Assembly (NCBI RefSeq): GCF_027912455.1
Contig: NZ_CP115446.1
Location: 2,751,501-2,815,500 of the forward strand
DNA from: Aurantiacibacter sp. MUD61
Lineage (GTDB): Bacteria > Pseudomonadota > Alphaproteobacteria > Sphingomonadales > Sphingomonadaceae
Reading direction: 5' to 3'
Length of the DNA stretch: 64,000 nt
In this document: positions 38,554 through 47,333 of the stretch, piece after piece
Position numbering within the stretch: the stretch's first letter is position 1
Layout of the letters: each line of letters begins with the position of its first letter
Program-made: the position numbers and the translations under genes
The notes under the pieces: model-generated
The model's database searches: none
What the model saw: only the letters and a program-made list of their open reading frames with translations
Told to the model about the DNA's origin: nothing

Positions 38554-38570
38554 ATGTAACATTGTTACAT
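38554..38570. promoter_or_regulatory. Perfect palindromic operator-like site
   Basis: ATGTAACATTGTTACAT is a 17-bp palindrome (7-bp arms, 3-bp spacer) in the 60-bp gap between the fabD stop and the beta-propeller gene start. Its size and symmetry suit a TetR-type or similar dimeric repressor. A repressor bound here would overlap the promoter of the downstream gene. The regulator is not in the window. Confidence 0.65.
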
Positions 38571-38599
38571 TGAAGGGCTTTGCGGCAAATTGCAAGGGG

Positions 38600-39532
38600 T
38601 TACAATTCCTTGGCGAGTGCCTCGATATCTTCCATCGTCACAACGCTGGTGATCGTGGCATCGGGCGCGATCTTCTTGATCATCGGGCCGAGCACTTTTC
38701 CGCCCAGCTCGACAAAGTGGGTGATCCCCGCATCGCTCATCGCCATCACGCTTTCACGCCAGCGCACGCGGCCGGTGATCTGTTCGACCAGCAAATCGCG
38801 CTCCGTGGCGGGATCGGTAACGGCAGCGGCGGTGACATTCGAATAGACCGGCAGGCGGAAAGCGTTCGGCTTGGTGTCATTGAGCGCCAGGTTCATACGC
38901 TGCGCCGCAGGCTGCATCAGCGAGCAATGGAACGGTGCCGAGACGGGCAGCTTGATCGCGCGCTTGATACCGTGATCCTTCGCCAGCTCCACTGCGCGAT
39001 TGATCGCGGAGAGATGACCCGACAATACGACCTGACCCGGATCATTGTCATTGGCGACTTCGCACACTTCGCCCTCGGCAGCCGCTTCGGCCAGTGCCTG
39101 CGCTTTCTCGAGGTCTGCGCCGAGCAGCGCGCACATGCCGCCCACGCCAATGGGAACGGCATCCTGCATCGCAATGCCGCGCGTGCGCAGCAGCTTGGCT
39201 GTGTCGGAAAGGCTGAATGCCCCGACCGAAGCCAGCGCCGAATACTCACCCAGCGAGTGACCGGCGACTGCTTCGCCCTTTTCGGACAGGTTTACTCCGC
39301 CCGCCTCCAGAACGCGTGCCACCGCCATACCGTTGGCCATGATCGCCGGCTGGGCATTGGCCGTCATCGTCAATTCGCTTTCCGGCCCCTCACCCATCAG
39401 GTTGAACAGCTTCTGGCTGAGCGCGTCATCGACTTCTTGGAACACTTCGCGCGCTGCGCTGCTGGCTTCGGCGAGCTCTGCGCCCATGCCGACCTTCTGG
39501 CTGCCCTGACCCGGGAAAACGAATGCAATCAT
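38600..39532 (-). CDS. fabD: Malonyl-CoA:ACP transacylase
   Basis: 310 residues from ATG 39532 (MIAFVFPGQGSQ). The catalytic serine lies in GHSLGEYSAL near residue 93; the partner His is in SAPFHCSLM, and ADxxxPxxSNVTA-type text is seen as RLPVYSNVTA. It loads malonyl groups onto acyl carrier protein for fatty acid synthesis. The usual partner fabG is downstream, but the beta-propeller gene separates the two. Confidence 0.95.
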   Translation of the reverse strand: MIAFVFPGQGSQKVGMGAELAEASSAAREVFQEVDDALSQKLFNLMGEGPESELTMTANAQPAIMANGMAVARVLEAGGVNLSEKGEAVAGHSLGEYSALASVGAFSLSDTAKLLRTRGIAMQDAVPIGVGGMCALLGADLEKAQALAEAAAEGEVCEVANDNDPGQVVLSGHLSAINRAVELAKDHGIKRAIKLPVSAPFHCSLMQPAAQRMNLALNDTKPNAFRLPVYSNVTAAAVTDPATERDLLVEQITGRVRWRESVMAMSDAGITHFVELGGKVLGPMIKKIAPDATITSVVTMEDIEALAKEL

Positions 39533-39584
39533 GAAAATCTCCTTTGGCGGGTGCACCTATGCGTCTGCGGCGCATCCCGCAATG

Positions 39585-40397
39585 TTAGCGTCTGCCAAAG
39601 GGAACGATTGCATTGGCACTATCGTGCCCGATATCCGCACGGCCGAGATAGGGAATGCCCGCTTTGGCGCACCAGTATCGCGCGATTTCCTCTGCGGTAG
39701 AACCGAAAGGCCGGTCATTTTCAGGCACATCGGATAGGCGTCCAAGGCGGATGCCTGCGACACCTTTCAGGTTCTGCGAGACGTGGAAAAACAGCCGGTC
39801 GACGGCGTAGAGATGCTCGGCCACTTCCTCCACCAGCACGACGTGATCGGTGAGGTCCGGCATGAGATCGGTGCCGACAAGCATGGCCAGCGTCATCAGA
39901 TTGAAAGCGACTGTGGGGCGATCGTCGAGGCTGCCTTCCAGCGGGACATCCTGTCCGGATAGATATCTCAGGACGCGGCGCACCGCATCATCGCCGCCTT
40001 CGCGCCTGATGTCGCCAGCGAGCGGTCCGTGCACCGGCTTGCCGATGCCGTGCTTGTAAAGAGCGCCGAGCAAATAGCCATTGTCCGAATAGCCGAGGTA
40101 AGTCTTCCCACGCGCGGCCTCGCCCAACAGCGGGATTGCATCGCCGGCAATGCGGTTGGAGCCATATCCGCCCATGCCAAACCAGATCGCGTCTATCTCG
40201 GGACCGTTCGCGGTCGAGACCAAAGCGTCGAGCCTTGTGGCATCGTCGCCCGCGAAATGGCCGTGCTGCAGGAAGCATTGCGGGTGGAAGTGCAGCTCCA
40301 CATCGGGGAATTCCGCCTGTGCCAAAGCAAGCACGGCGTCCGCCCGATCACGCAGGATCGGCTTTCCGGGGCACAGGCAGGCAATGCGTGTTGTCAT
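39585..40397 (-). CDS. LD-carboxypeptidase (peptidase S66 family)
   Basis: 270 residues from ATG 40397 (MTTRIACLCPGKPI). It has the S66 pattern: an N-terminal subdomain with IWFGMGGYGSNRI, the nucleophile Ser in LGYSDNGYLLGAL, and a C-terminal EEVAEHLYAVDRLFFH block that would supply the catalytic Glu. LdcA-type enzymes remove the terminal D-Ala from recycled murein tetrapeptides; MccF-type relatives inactivate microcin. The divergent neighbour is a Mur ligase resembling Mpl, which uses the resulting tripeptide, so the recycling role is favoured. Confidence 0.85.
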   Translation of the reverse strand: MTTRIACLCPGKPILRDRADAVLALAQAEFPDVELHFHPQCFLQHGHFAGDDATRLDALVSTANGPEIDAIWFGMGGYGSNRIAGDAIPLLGEAARGKTYLGYSDNGYLLGALYKHGIGKPVHGPLAGDIRREGGDDAVRRVLRYLSGQDVPLEGSLDDRPTVAFNLMTLAMLVGTDLMPDLTDHVVLVEEVAEHLYAVDRLFFHVSQNLKGVAGIRLGRLSDVPENDRPFGSTAEEIARYWCAKAGIPYLGRADIGHDSANAIVPFGRR

Positions 40398-40455
40398 CCA
40401 CTTACCTCTAACATCCGCTTCACAAAGCGCCACCATCCGCATAGGCACAACCCCC

Positions 40456-41871
40456 ATGAATGATAGCTCCAGCGTGATTGCCCATCCCTATTTCTTCTGC
40501 GGCATCGGCGGGTCCGGCATGCTGCCGCTCGCGCAGATCGTGAAAGGTCTTGGCGGCGAAGTGGCCGGGTCGGACCGTAGTTTCGACCAGGGCCGCACGC
40601 CCGAGAAATTCGCGGTGCTTGAGCGGCAGGGTTTCCAGCTCTTCCCGCAGGATGGCAGCGGCATCACGTCGGGCGACCAGATCCTGATCGCCTCTGCGGC
40701 GATCGAGGATACGGTTCCGGAAATCGCCAAGGCAAAGGAACTTGGTTGCGAGCGCCTCACCCGTGCCGAATTGCTCGCGCGGCTGTTCAACGATGCGCCC
40801 TGCTCGCTCGCCGTTGGCGGGACGAGCGGCAAATCGACCACTACCGCCATGCTCGGCTGGATCATGGAAGCGGCGGGCAAGAAGCCCACCATCATGAACG
40901 GTGCGGTGATGAAGAATTTCGTCTCCAAGGACCGGCCGTTCGCCAGCGCCATCGTGGGTGACGGCAGCACTTTCGTGTCCGAGGTCGATGAAAGCGATGG
41001 TTCCATCGCGCTCTATCGCCCTTCGGTCGCTCTGCTCCTTAACGTGAGTCTCGATCACAAGAGCATGGAAGAACTGCGCGAATTGTTTGGCAATTTCCTC
41101 AGCACGGCGGATCGCGGTGTGGTGAATGCGGATGATGTCGAGGCCTTCCGCCTGGTCGCACAGGCGAATGAGCCGCTGACTTTCGGAATTGAGAATAATT
41201 GTGCAGCGCTCGGCATTGCAGAAGGCAGTATTGCCGATGGACCGACCAAGCAGGCCGCGCTCGTGGTGGATCGCCGCGATGACAGCGAGCATGCGCTGCG
41301 CCTCGCCATGCCCGGGCGGCACAACCTCTCCAATGCCCTCGCCGCGATCGCCGCTGCCAATGCCGCGGGCGTGCCTCTGGCCGCTGCCGTCGCCGCGCTG
41401 GCTGACTTCAAGGGCCTTGCCCGGCGCTTCGATATAGTCGGCACAAGCGCGAACGGCGTGACCGTGATCGACGATTTCGGGCACAATCCGGAAAAGGCAC
41501 GCGCGACGCTGAAGACTCTGAAAAGCCACGAAGGCCGCGTGATCGCTTTCTTCCAGCCGCATGGCTACGGGCCATTGCGCCAGATGGGCCACGAACTCGC
41601 CGAAACCTTCGCCGAGGAATTGGACGACACCGATCTCACCGTGCTGTGCGACCCGGTCTATTTCGGCGGCACGGTCGATCGCAGCATCGGCAGCGAGCGG
41701 ATCATCGACATGATCCATGCCGCGGGCGGAAAGGCCCTGCACATCAACACGCGCGAAGGCTGCGGCGATTTCATCGTCGAGAATGCGAAACCGGGCGACC
41801 GCGTGGTCGTCATGGGCGCACGCGACGATACGCTGACCGAATTCGCCGAAGACCTGCTGGCGCGGCTCTAA
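40456..41871 (+). CDS. Mur ligase family protein, MurC/Mpl-like
   Basis: 471 residues from ATG 40456. An N-terminal UDP-binding fold with GIGGSGMLPLAQ, an ATP-binding loop GGTSGKSTTT (MurC and Mpl usually have GTHGKTTT), the HNLSNALAAIAAA block, and VIDDFGHNPEKA in the C-terminal domain. It ligates L-Ala or a murein tripeptide to UDP-MurNAc. An essential MurC is normally in the dcw cluster, and this gene is next to an LD-carboxypeptidase, so the Mpl-type recycling ligase is more likely, though the altered P-loop leaves room for another substrate. Confidence 0.8.
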   Translation: MNDSSSVIAHPYFFCGIGGSGMLPLAQIVKGLGGEVAGSDRSFDQGRTPEKFAVLERQGFQLFPQDGSGITSGDQILIASAAIEDTVPEIAKAKELGCERLTRAELLARLFNDAPCSLAVGGTSGKSTTTAMLGWIMEAAGKKPTIMNGAVMKNFVSKDRPFASAIVGDGSTFVSEVDESDGSIALYRPSVALLLNVSLDHKSMEELRELFGNFLSTADRGVVNADDVEAFRLVAQANEPLTFGIENNCAALGIAEGSIADGPTKQAALVVDRRDDSEHALRLAMPGRHNLSNALAAIAAANAAGVPLAAAVAALADFKGLARRFDIVGTSANGVTVIDDFGHNPEKARATLKTLKSHEGRVIAFFQPHGYGPLRQMGHELAETFAEELDDTDLTVLCDPVYFGGTVDRSIGSERIIDMIHAAGGKALHINTREGCGDFIVENAKPGDRVVVMGARDDTLTEFAEDLLARL

Positions 41872-41947
41872 CCGGCGCAGAATAAGCCTTTCGCAAGGTT
41901 TTGCAGGGTAAACGGGCGCTTCACCGCAATTTACCGGAGGCCCCAAG

Positions 41948-42247
41948 GTGCAGAAGAGTTATCGTGAGAGCGGCATCGGCATGTTCGATGCGCATCCCGG
42001 CACCTATCTGGTCTCCGCCTATTTCGACGATAACCAGGTCGATCTGATCTACACCAACGTGCTCGGCTGGCAGGTTGGCAAGGATCGCCGCCTCACCCCG
42101 ATCACCCTCGATCCGCGCGCGGCGGACGAGGATGTGTGGTTTGTCCTCCACCCCGATGGCCGCGTCGAAAGCTCGGACGCGCGCAGCTGGCCAGACAAGG
42201 ATGCGTGGATTGCGGACGAACGCCGCACCCACCGCGCGGCGGCCTGA
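41948..42247 (+). CDS. Hypothetical protein, 99 residues
   Basis: Starts at GTG 41948 with GGAGG about 8 bases upstream. A small, compact, mixed alpha/beta protein with no signal or membrane segment (YLVSAYFDDNQVDLIYTNVLGWQVG, then a DEDVWFVLHPDGRVE strand pair). No family recognised. It follows the Mur ligase on the same strand after 76 bp and converges on the DUF808 gene. Confidence 0.65.
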   Translation: MQKSYRESGIGMFDAHPGTYLVSAYFDDNQVDLIYTNVLGWQVGKDRRLTPITLDPRAADEDVWFVLHPDGRVESSDARSWPDKDAWIADERRTHRAAA

Positions 42248-42253
42248 TCAGGC

Positions 42254-43222
42254 TTAATGCGTTGCGGTCTCGCCGTGCTCTTCGGTGTGACCGAGGCCCA
42301 GCACATTGTGCAACACGAATACGATTATCGCACCCAGCACCAGTCCCAACAGCGCTGAGAGAGTAGCGAAGGTCAGCCAGCCAAGGATGCCGCCGAGCCC
42401 GCCAGCGATGGTTTCGACCCAATGCTGCGCGGAATGGATCGCTTCCTCAGGCATCAAAAAGCCCAGCTCGTGCGTGCCGTGGATGATGATCCCGCCACCG
42501 ACCCAAAGCATGGCCACGGTCCCGATCAGCGAGAGCGCAGTCAGCAGGTGCGGCATGGCGTTGACCAGGCCTCGCCCAAAGCTGCGGCCCGCGTCTGTCC
42601 GGCCTTCCTTGGCGAGGTGCAGTCCGACATCGTCCATCTTCACGATCAGCGCCACTGCGCCGTAAACGACGACAGTCACCGCGATCCCGACGATGGCGAG
42701 CACGCCTGCCCGCGTCAGCAGCGTTTCAGTCGCAACTTCGCTCAGCGTGATGGCCATGATTTCGGCAGAAAGGATCAGATCGGTGCGGATCGCGCCCTGC
42801 ACGCGCTCTTTCTCGAACTGCTTGGGATCCTCGATCGGACTTTCCAGGTTCTTGCCGTGCTTCTTACCGCCGAGTTTCTCGAGCACCTTCTCCGCACCTT
42901 CGTAACACAGGAAAGCGCCGCCCAGCATCAGGATGGGAATGATTAGCCAAGGCAGGAATTCGCTGAGCAGCAGAGCCGCAGGCAGCAGGATCACAAGTTT
43001 GTTGAACAGACTGCCTTTGGTAATCGACCAGATAATCGGCAGCTCTCGCGCGGGCGACAGCCCGGTGACATAGCTGGGCGTCACCGCCGCATCGTCGATC
43101 ACGACACCAGCGGTCTTGGACCCGGCCCGCCCCGCAGCCGCCGCAATATCATCGACCGAGGCCGACGCGGTCCGCGCAATGATGGAAACATCGTCAAGAA
43201 GGGCGGCAAGGCCTGAAGGCAT
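42254..43222 (-). CDS. DUF808 family inner membrane protein (YedI-like)
   Basis: 322 residues with about eight membrane segments. The N-terminal MPSGLAALLDDVSIIARTAS and the VTPSYVTGLSPARELPIIW block, followed by LKGSLFNK-like text (ITKGSLFNK), are characteristic of the DUF808/YedI family. Its function is unknown. It stands alone between two convergent or divergent neighbours. Confidence 0.88.
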   Translation of the reverse strand: MPSGLAALLDDVSIIARTASASVDDIAAAAGRAGSKTAGVVIDDAAVTPSYVTGLSPARELPIIWSITKGSLFNKLVILLPAALLLSEFLPWLIIPILMLGGAFLCYEGAEKVLEKLGGKKHGKNLESPIEDPKQFEKERVQGAIRTDLILSAEIMAITLSEVATETLLTRAGVLAIVGIAVTVVVYGAVALIVKMDDVGLHLAKEGRTDAGRSFGRGLVNAMPHLLTALSLIGTVAMLWVGGGIIIHGTHELGFLMPEEAIHSAQHWVETIAGGLGGILGWLTFATLSALLGLVLGAIIVFVLHNVLGLGHTEEHGETATH

Positions 43223-43289
43223 GAAGGAAACTCCCCGTTTCGTAGCTCAACCGTTCCCTGCCCTGCCCGTTCCCCGCTCTCAAGCCCTT

Positions 43290-43318
43290 TTGACGAGCTT
43301 TTCCGCGCTTGCATTTCC
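43290..43318 (+). promoter_or_regulatory. Possible promoter of the rpsF-rpsR-rplI operon
   Basis: TTGACG at 43290-43295 is a good -35 match. At 17 bp spacing the -10 position reads ATTTCC, which is poor. The leader of about 140 bases before rpsF includes a small GCGG/CCGC hairpin near 43408-43421 and could carry autogenous S6:S18 control, but no diagnostic motif was proven. Confidence 0.25.
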
Positions 43319-43458
43319 CCCGATTCCCGCTATGTGCGCCCCTTCCGCTGGCACCGGGCCGTTCGCCCTGCCGCCGGAAATTCGAAGAAAGCCGGAGGGG
43401 CCCCAGCGGAATTCGCCGCAGGAATGCCAGCGATCGGCACAGTATAAGGAAGCGCGAC

Positions 43459-43821
43459 ATGGCTCTCTATGAGCATGTATTCCTCGCGCGTCAGGATCTG
43501 AGCCAGGCTCAGGTAGACGCGCTCGCCAGCGGCGCCACGGAAATCGTGGAAGCCAACGGCGGTAAGGTCGTGAAGACCGAAACCTGGGGCCTCAAGTCCC
43601 TCGCCTACAAGATTGACCGTAACCGCAAGGCGCATTTCGTCATGCTCAACATCGACGGGCCCGGCTCGCTGGTGTCCGAGCTCGAGCGCCAGAACCGGAT
43701 TAACGAAGACATCATCCGTTGGCTGACCATTGCTGTCGAACAGCATGAAGATGGCCCGTCCGTGATGATGAAGAAGAACGACCGCGACAAGAAGAAGCGG
43801 TCTGATCGGGGAGACAATTAA
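43459..43821 (+). CDS. rpsF: 30S ribosomal protein S6
   Basis: 120 residues from ATG 43459 ([18 protein letters not shown]). Family blocks [23 protein letters not shown] and [18 protein letters not shown] are intact, with a basic-acidic tail ([16 protein letters not shown]). S6 pairs with S18 in the platform of the small subunit. Its stop overlaps the rpsR start by one base (TAATG), the standard rpsF-rpsR-rplI order. Confidence 0.97.
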   Translation: MALYEHVFLARQDLSQAQVDALASGATEIVEANGGKVVKTETWGLKSLAYKIDRNRKAHFVMLNIDGPGSLVSELERQNRINEDIIRWLTIAVEQHEDGPSVMMKKNDRDKKKRSDRGDN

Positions 43822-44045
43822 TGGCTCGTCCGTTTTACCGTCGTCGCAAGTCCTGCCCGTTCGCGGCCAAGGACGCTCCGCAGATCGATTACAAGGACAC
43901 GCGCCTGCTGCAGGGCTTCATGTCCGAACGCGGCAAGATCGTGCCGAGCCGTATCACTGCCGTTTCTGCCAAGAAGCAGCGTGAACTGGCCAAGGCCATC
44001 AAGCGTGCCCGCCACCTGGGCCTGCTGCCCTACATCGTGAAGTAA
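43821..44045 (+). CDS. rpsR: 30S ribosomal protein S18
   Basis: 74 residues: [19 protein letters not shown], then [22 protein letters not shown] and the C-terminal [22 protein letters not shown] signature. Full length. It is co-translated with rpsF and followed after 12 bp by rplI. Confidence 0.98.
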   Translation: MARPFYRRRKSCPFAAKDAPQIDYKDTRLLQGFMSERGKIVPSRITAVSAKKQRELAKAIKRARHLGLLPYIVK

Positions 44046-44057
44046 GGGAGAAGACTC

Positions 44058-44732
44058 ATGGATATCATTCTCCTCGAACGCGTTGGCGGCCTTGGCTCCA
44101 TCGGCGATGTGGTCACCGTGAAGGACGGCTACGCCCGTAACTTCCTGCTGCCGCAGAAGAAGGCTCTTCGCGCCAACGAAGCCAACAAGAAGGTCTTCGA
44201 AGCCAATCGCGACAAGCTTGAAGCTGAAAACGCCGAAAAGCGTCAGGGCGCCGAAAAGCAGGGCGAAAAGGTCGAAGGAACCGAGATCGTCCTGATCCGT
44301 GCCGCATCGAACGCTGGCCAGCTGTATGGCTCGGTCAACGTGCGTGACGTGGCTGCCGGTCTGGTCGACAAGGGCCATGAGATCGACAAGAAGCAGGTCA
44401 TCATGGGCGCACCGATCAAGACGATCGGCATGTTTGACGTGACCATCCGCCTCCACCCTGAGGTGGAAGTGCTGATCAAGGCCAATGTCGCTCGCTCGGA
44501 AGACGAAGCCGAACTGCAGAGCCAGGGCGTGGACATCCTCGCACAGGCTGCTGAAGAAGAAGCCGCTGCAATCGCAGAAGCCGGCTTCCAGCACGAACTC
44601 GACCCGGACCGCGAACTGGGCGACCTGCCCACCGCCGAAGGTGAAGAGGTCGAAGCTCCTGCCGATGGCCAGGAAGCCAGCGACATGCAGGCTGAAGCCA
44701 ACGAAGAAGGCGGCGAAGACAAGGACGCATAA
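44058..44732 (+). CDS. rplI: 50S ribosomal protein L9 with long acidic C-terminal extension
   Basis: 224 residues, against about 150 for typical L9. The N-terminal RNA-binding domain (MDIILLERVGGLGSIGDVVTVKDGYARNFLLP) and the C-terminal domain (LYGSVNVRDVAAGL, HPEVEVLIKANVAR) are normal. After residue ~160 an Ala/Glu/Asp-rich tail follows (AEGEEVEAPADGQEAS, then NEEGGEDKDA). Such tails are seen in some Sphingomonadales and are presumably disordered. rpsP at 60 kb carries a similar tail. Confidence 0.95.
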   Translation: MDIILLERVGGLGSIGDVVTVKDGYARNFLLPQKKALRANEANKKVFEANRDKLEAENAEKRQGAEKQGEKVEGTEIVLIRAASNAGQLYGSVNVRDVAAGLVDKGHEIDKKQVIMGAPIKTIGMFDVTIRLHPEVEVLIKANVARSEDEAELQSQGVDILAQAAEEEAAAIAEAGFQHELDPDRELGDLPTAEGEEVEAPADGQEASDMQAEANEEGGEDKDA

Positions 44733-44756
44733 GCGACCTTTCGCTGCACGAAAAAC

Positions 44757-44789
44757 GGGGCGCTGCCAGCGATGGCGGCGCCCCTTTTT
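44757..44789 (+). terminator. Rho-independent terminator of the rpsF-rpsR-rplI operon
   Basis: An 11-bp stem (44757-44767 against 44774-44784, one T-G wobble) with a six-base loop, preceded by AAAAA and followed by TTTTT. A textbook intrinsic terminator 24 bp after rplI. Confidence 0.92.
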
Positions 44790-44839
44790 GTTGCGCGAAT
44801 GTCATTGCCTATTAAGCCTTTGCGGTGCAGCCTGCCGCA

Positions 44840-45988
44840 ATGCGGACGGAAATCGACCTCGACGCGGCCTCCAGAGCGGGCATCATCGGTGAAGACACCG
44901 CGATTGCGCTGCGCAATTTCCAGGCCCAGCAAGACGGCGTCTCCGCGGCCTCTGCAGAGAAATTCCAGCTGTTTGGCGGCTATGCCGATCTCGTAAGCGC
45001 ACTGGGCACGGGGCTGGTCCTCGTGGCTATGTGGATGGCGGCTGTCGCGTGGCATAATGATTTGTCAGTCACGATCCTGATCGTACCGATGATCGCCGCT
45101 ATCGCGTTTATCCTCGCAACACGCGCGGACCTTCGTGCAAGTCCGGCTCTCGGCTTTGTGCTGATGATCGCGTTCCTCGTCAGCTTTGCCACGACCCCAC
45201 TCGCATTTGCAGAGGTCTTCGATCTGCTTTCGCCTCGGATGACGATAGTGAAGGCCGCTTTGATGGGCGCTGCCACGTTTATTGGAACCGCCATATTCTG
45301 GCGAAGCTTCCGCTTTCCGCCGACCTTGGCATTCGCCATATCCGGTTTCTCGCTGATCCTGATCGAAGAGCTGACCAAACAATATCATCGCCGGATGTTT
45401 TTCGAGACTGGCGAGACCGCAACTCTCTTTACCACAGACGCCATTCCCGCACTGATTGCGCTCGCGATTGCGCTGGTCACGCTTGTGTGGGCCATTTGGT
45501 ACGATATCAGCGACGTTCGGCGTGAAACCGAACGCTCCCAGACCGCATTCTGGCTTCACTGCTGCGCCGGCTTCCTACTGACGAGAGCGCTCTTCAGCCT
45601 CCTCACGGGGGCAGAGGTCATCAATGACACGCTCGTTCTCACAGGTCTGGAGGCGCATCATGTGCCGTTGCTATTTCTGATGATGTTTGGCGCTGCGTTC
45701 ATCTCGCTGCTGCTCGACCGGCGATCACTACTCACGGGAGTATTGCTTCCAATTTGCGGCATTTTCGGCAGCCAAGACGGTGCAGTTGCGGCAGGCATGA
45801 TGATGGCAGGGATCAGCCTGCTCTTCTTCAACTGGGGCTGGGTCCGCATGCGTATCGCCCTGCTGTCTGCGATCCCTGCGAAGCTGGAAGCGCAATTGCC
45901 TCGAACGAATCTCGCTTTGCTCGGCCAAAGGCCAACGCGCCGCCATGCTGAGCTTTCTCCTGCAAAACCGGGCGCGCGGCTTCGCTGA
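44840..45988 (+). CDS. Polytopic membrane protein of unknown function
   Basis: About 382 residues from ATG 44840 (GTG 44825 is an alternative; neither has a clear ribosome site). A short cytoplasmic N-terminus is followed by roughly ten hydrophobic helices (LVSALGTGLVLVAMWMAAVAW, TILIVPMIAAIAFILA, and so on) and a basic tail. It resembles DUF2157/DUF4401-type integral membrane proteins in layout, but the match is not certain. It lies downstream of a strong terminator, so it needs its own promoter. Confidence 0.72.
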   Translation: MRTEIDLDAASRAGIIGEDTAIALRNFQAQQDGVSAASAEKFQLFGGYADLVSALGTGLVLVAMWMAAVAWHNDLSVTILIVPMIAAIAFILATRADLRASPALGFVLMIAFLVSFATTPLAFAEVFDLLSPRMTIVKAALMGAATFIGTAIFWRSFRFPPTLAFAISGFSLILIEELTKQYHRRMFFETGETATLFTTDAIPALIALAIALVTLVWAIWYDISDVRRETERSQTAFWLHCCAGFLLTRALFSLLTGAEVINDTLVLTGLEAHHVPLLFLMMFGAAFISLLLDRRSLLTGVLLPICGIFGSQDGAVAAGMMMAGISLLFFNWGWVRMRIALLSAIPAKLEAQLPRTNLALLGQRPTRRHAELSPAKPGARLR

Positions 45989-46106
45989 TCGGGAAACAAA
46001 GCTGGCGTTTCTTTTCGGCCAATAGCCAATTCGCAAAGACCAGCAGCATTCCCCATCAACCATAGCTTCGATATGACCACATGAGATTGCTTAGCCAATT
46101 TCAGGA

Positions 46107-47249
46107 ATGCCAATCCCCATGATGACGCCACGCATATGTCTCGCCGCCGCATCGGCGCTGGCGCTTGTCGCCTGCACCACTACCCCATCAACGCCTTTGC
46201 TCGCAGCACCCGTGCCCGATCAGCAGCTGACGGGTGAGGCTGAGGCGGGCCTTTCCCGCTTGCGCGCATCAGATGGCATTCCGGCTGCGGGCGTTGCCGT
46301 GATCCGCTGTTCCTCGCAGGCCAGCGCCGTTGGTGGTGAGCGACGCAGTGATATGCCCGGTGCGATCGCTTCAAACGGATATTTCGCCATCGGTTCCAAT
46401 GCAAAGTCCGTGCTTGCCACTGCTTTTGCGCGCCTCGCCGATCGCGGCGAGCTGTCGCTTGAACAGACGATTGGCGAGATTTGGCCGGAAGCAGCCACTG
46501 CGCATCCTGATAAGGCCGATATCACTTTCGCCCAATTGCTCGGTCATGCGAGCGGCCTCCCCGCATTCGATACCGGAGCAGAGCTGGGCCAACTGCCGGA
46601 AATGCCTGCCGACATCCCCGAAGCTTCCCGCGCGGCGGCTCAATGGTTTCTCTCCCAACCGCTGGTCTCGCAGCCGGGCAGCGAAACGCGCTATTCCAAT
46701 GCCGGTTATGTCATTGCAGGAGAATTGCTCGCTCGCCATCAGGGGATGCCCTTTGCCGAGGTAGTGGCGCGCGAGGTGCTGGCACCACTCGGGATCGAGG
46801 GAAGCTACGGCAGGGACCAGCGTCTCGATGCAGGTGACCCCGTCGGTCACACCGCAGGAGAAGACGGCGCCGAACCCTATCTCGATCCGGAGCCGCCCAT
46901 CCCAGCATGGCTCCAAGCTGCGGGCGGGCTTTCCATGCCGATCGATGATTACGCCACCTATGTCCGCGCGCATTTGTGCGCATTGCAGGGCGAAGGTGCG
47001 TTCCTGTCGCAGGAGATGGCTGAGCGGCTTCATACACCCTTGATCGCAGACGGTGCCGCGCTGGGCTGGGGGCGTTTCGAGCTTGGCGGGCACATCACGA
47101 GCTTCCACATTGGCGGAACGGGCGACTTCACTGCCTATATGGCGCTGCAACCCGATCGCGACCGCGCTGCTTTGGCAGTCGTAAGTGTTGGCGGTGCTCC
47201 GGCAGGCGAGGCGCAAAGCTGGCTGGTCGAGCAGATGAGCGCACCCTGA
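46107..47249 (+). CDS. Serine hydrolase, class C beta-lactamase/DD-peptidase-like lipoprotein
   Basis: 380 residues. Lipoprotein signal (ALVACTTT lipobox), then the penicillin-recognising fold: active-site SxxK in GSNAKSVLAT, YxN in RYSNAGYVIAGELL, and a C-terminal HIGGTGDF block in place of the KTG triad. Family members include esterases, DD-peptidases and class C enzymes; the HxG-type third motif favours an esterase or peptidase over a true beta-lactamase. ATGs at 46119 and 46122 are alternative starts. Confidence 0.82.
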   Translation: MPIPMMTPRICLAAASALALVACTTTPSTPLLAAPVPDQQLTGEAEAGLSRLRASDGIPAAGVAVIRCSSQASAVGGERRSDMPGAIASNGYFAIGSNAKSVLATAFARLADRGELSLEQTIGEIWPEAATAHPDKADITFAQLLGHASGLPAFDTGAELGQLPEMPADIPEASRAAAQWFLSQPLVSQPGSETRYSNAGYVIAGELLARHQGMPFAEVVAREVLAPLGIEGSYGRDQRLDAGDPVGHTAGEDGAEPYLDPEPPIPAWLQAAGGLSMPIDDYATYVRAHLCALQGEGAFLSQEMAERLHTPLIADGAALGWGRFELGGHITSFHIGGTGDFTAYMALQPDRDRAALAVVSVGGAPAGEAQSWLVEQMSAP

Positions 47250-47301
47250 AACAGGCAGTCAGGCTTGCCGGGACCGATGACTACGTCTTTTGGTCCATTA
47301 T

Positions 47302-47333
47302 GTGATGTTATCACTTGTCATTTGTTTCAAATG
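47302..47333. promoter_or_regulatory. Two adjacent perfect palindromes in an AT-rich patch
   Basis: GTGATGTTATCAC (47302-47314) and CATTTGTTTCAAATG (47319-47333) are each perfect dyads with 3-base spacers, four bases apart, in an AT-rich island about 180 bp before the lipoprotein gene at 47512 and 50 bp after the serine hydrolase stop. The outer flanks (GGTCCATT and ATGGAACC) are also nearly complementary. The patch could be a double operator or an RNA hairpin; the rest of the 260-bp gap shows nothing further. Confidence 0.45.

Noticed and set aside
46107..47249. True class C beta-lactamase
   Set aside because: SxxK and YxN are present, but the third motif is HIGGTGDF rather than KTG, so a general serine hydrolase call is safer.
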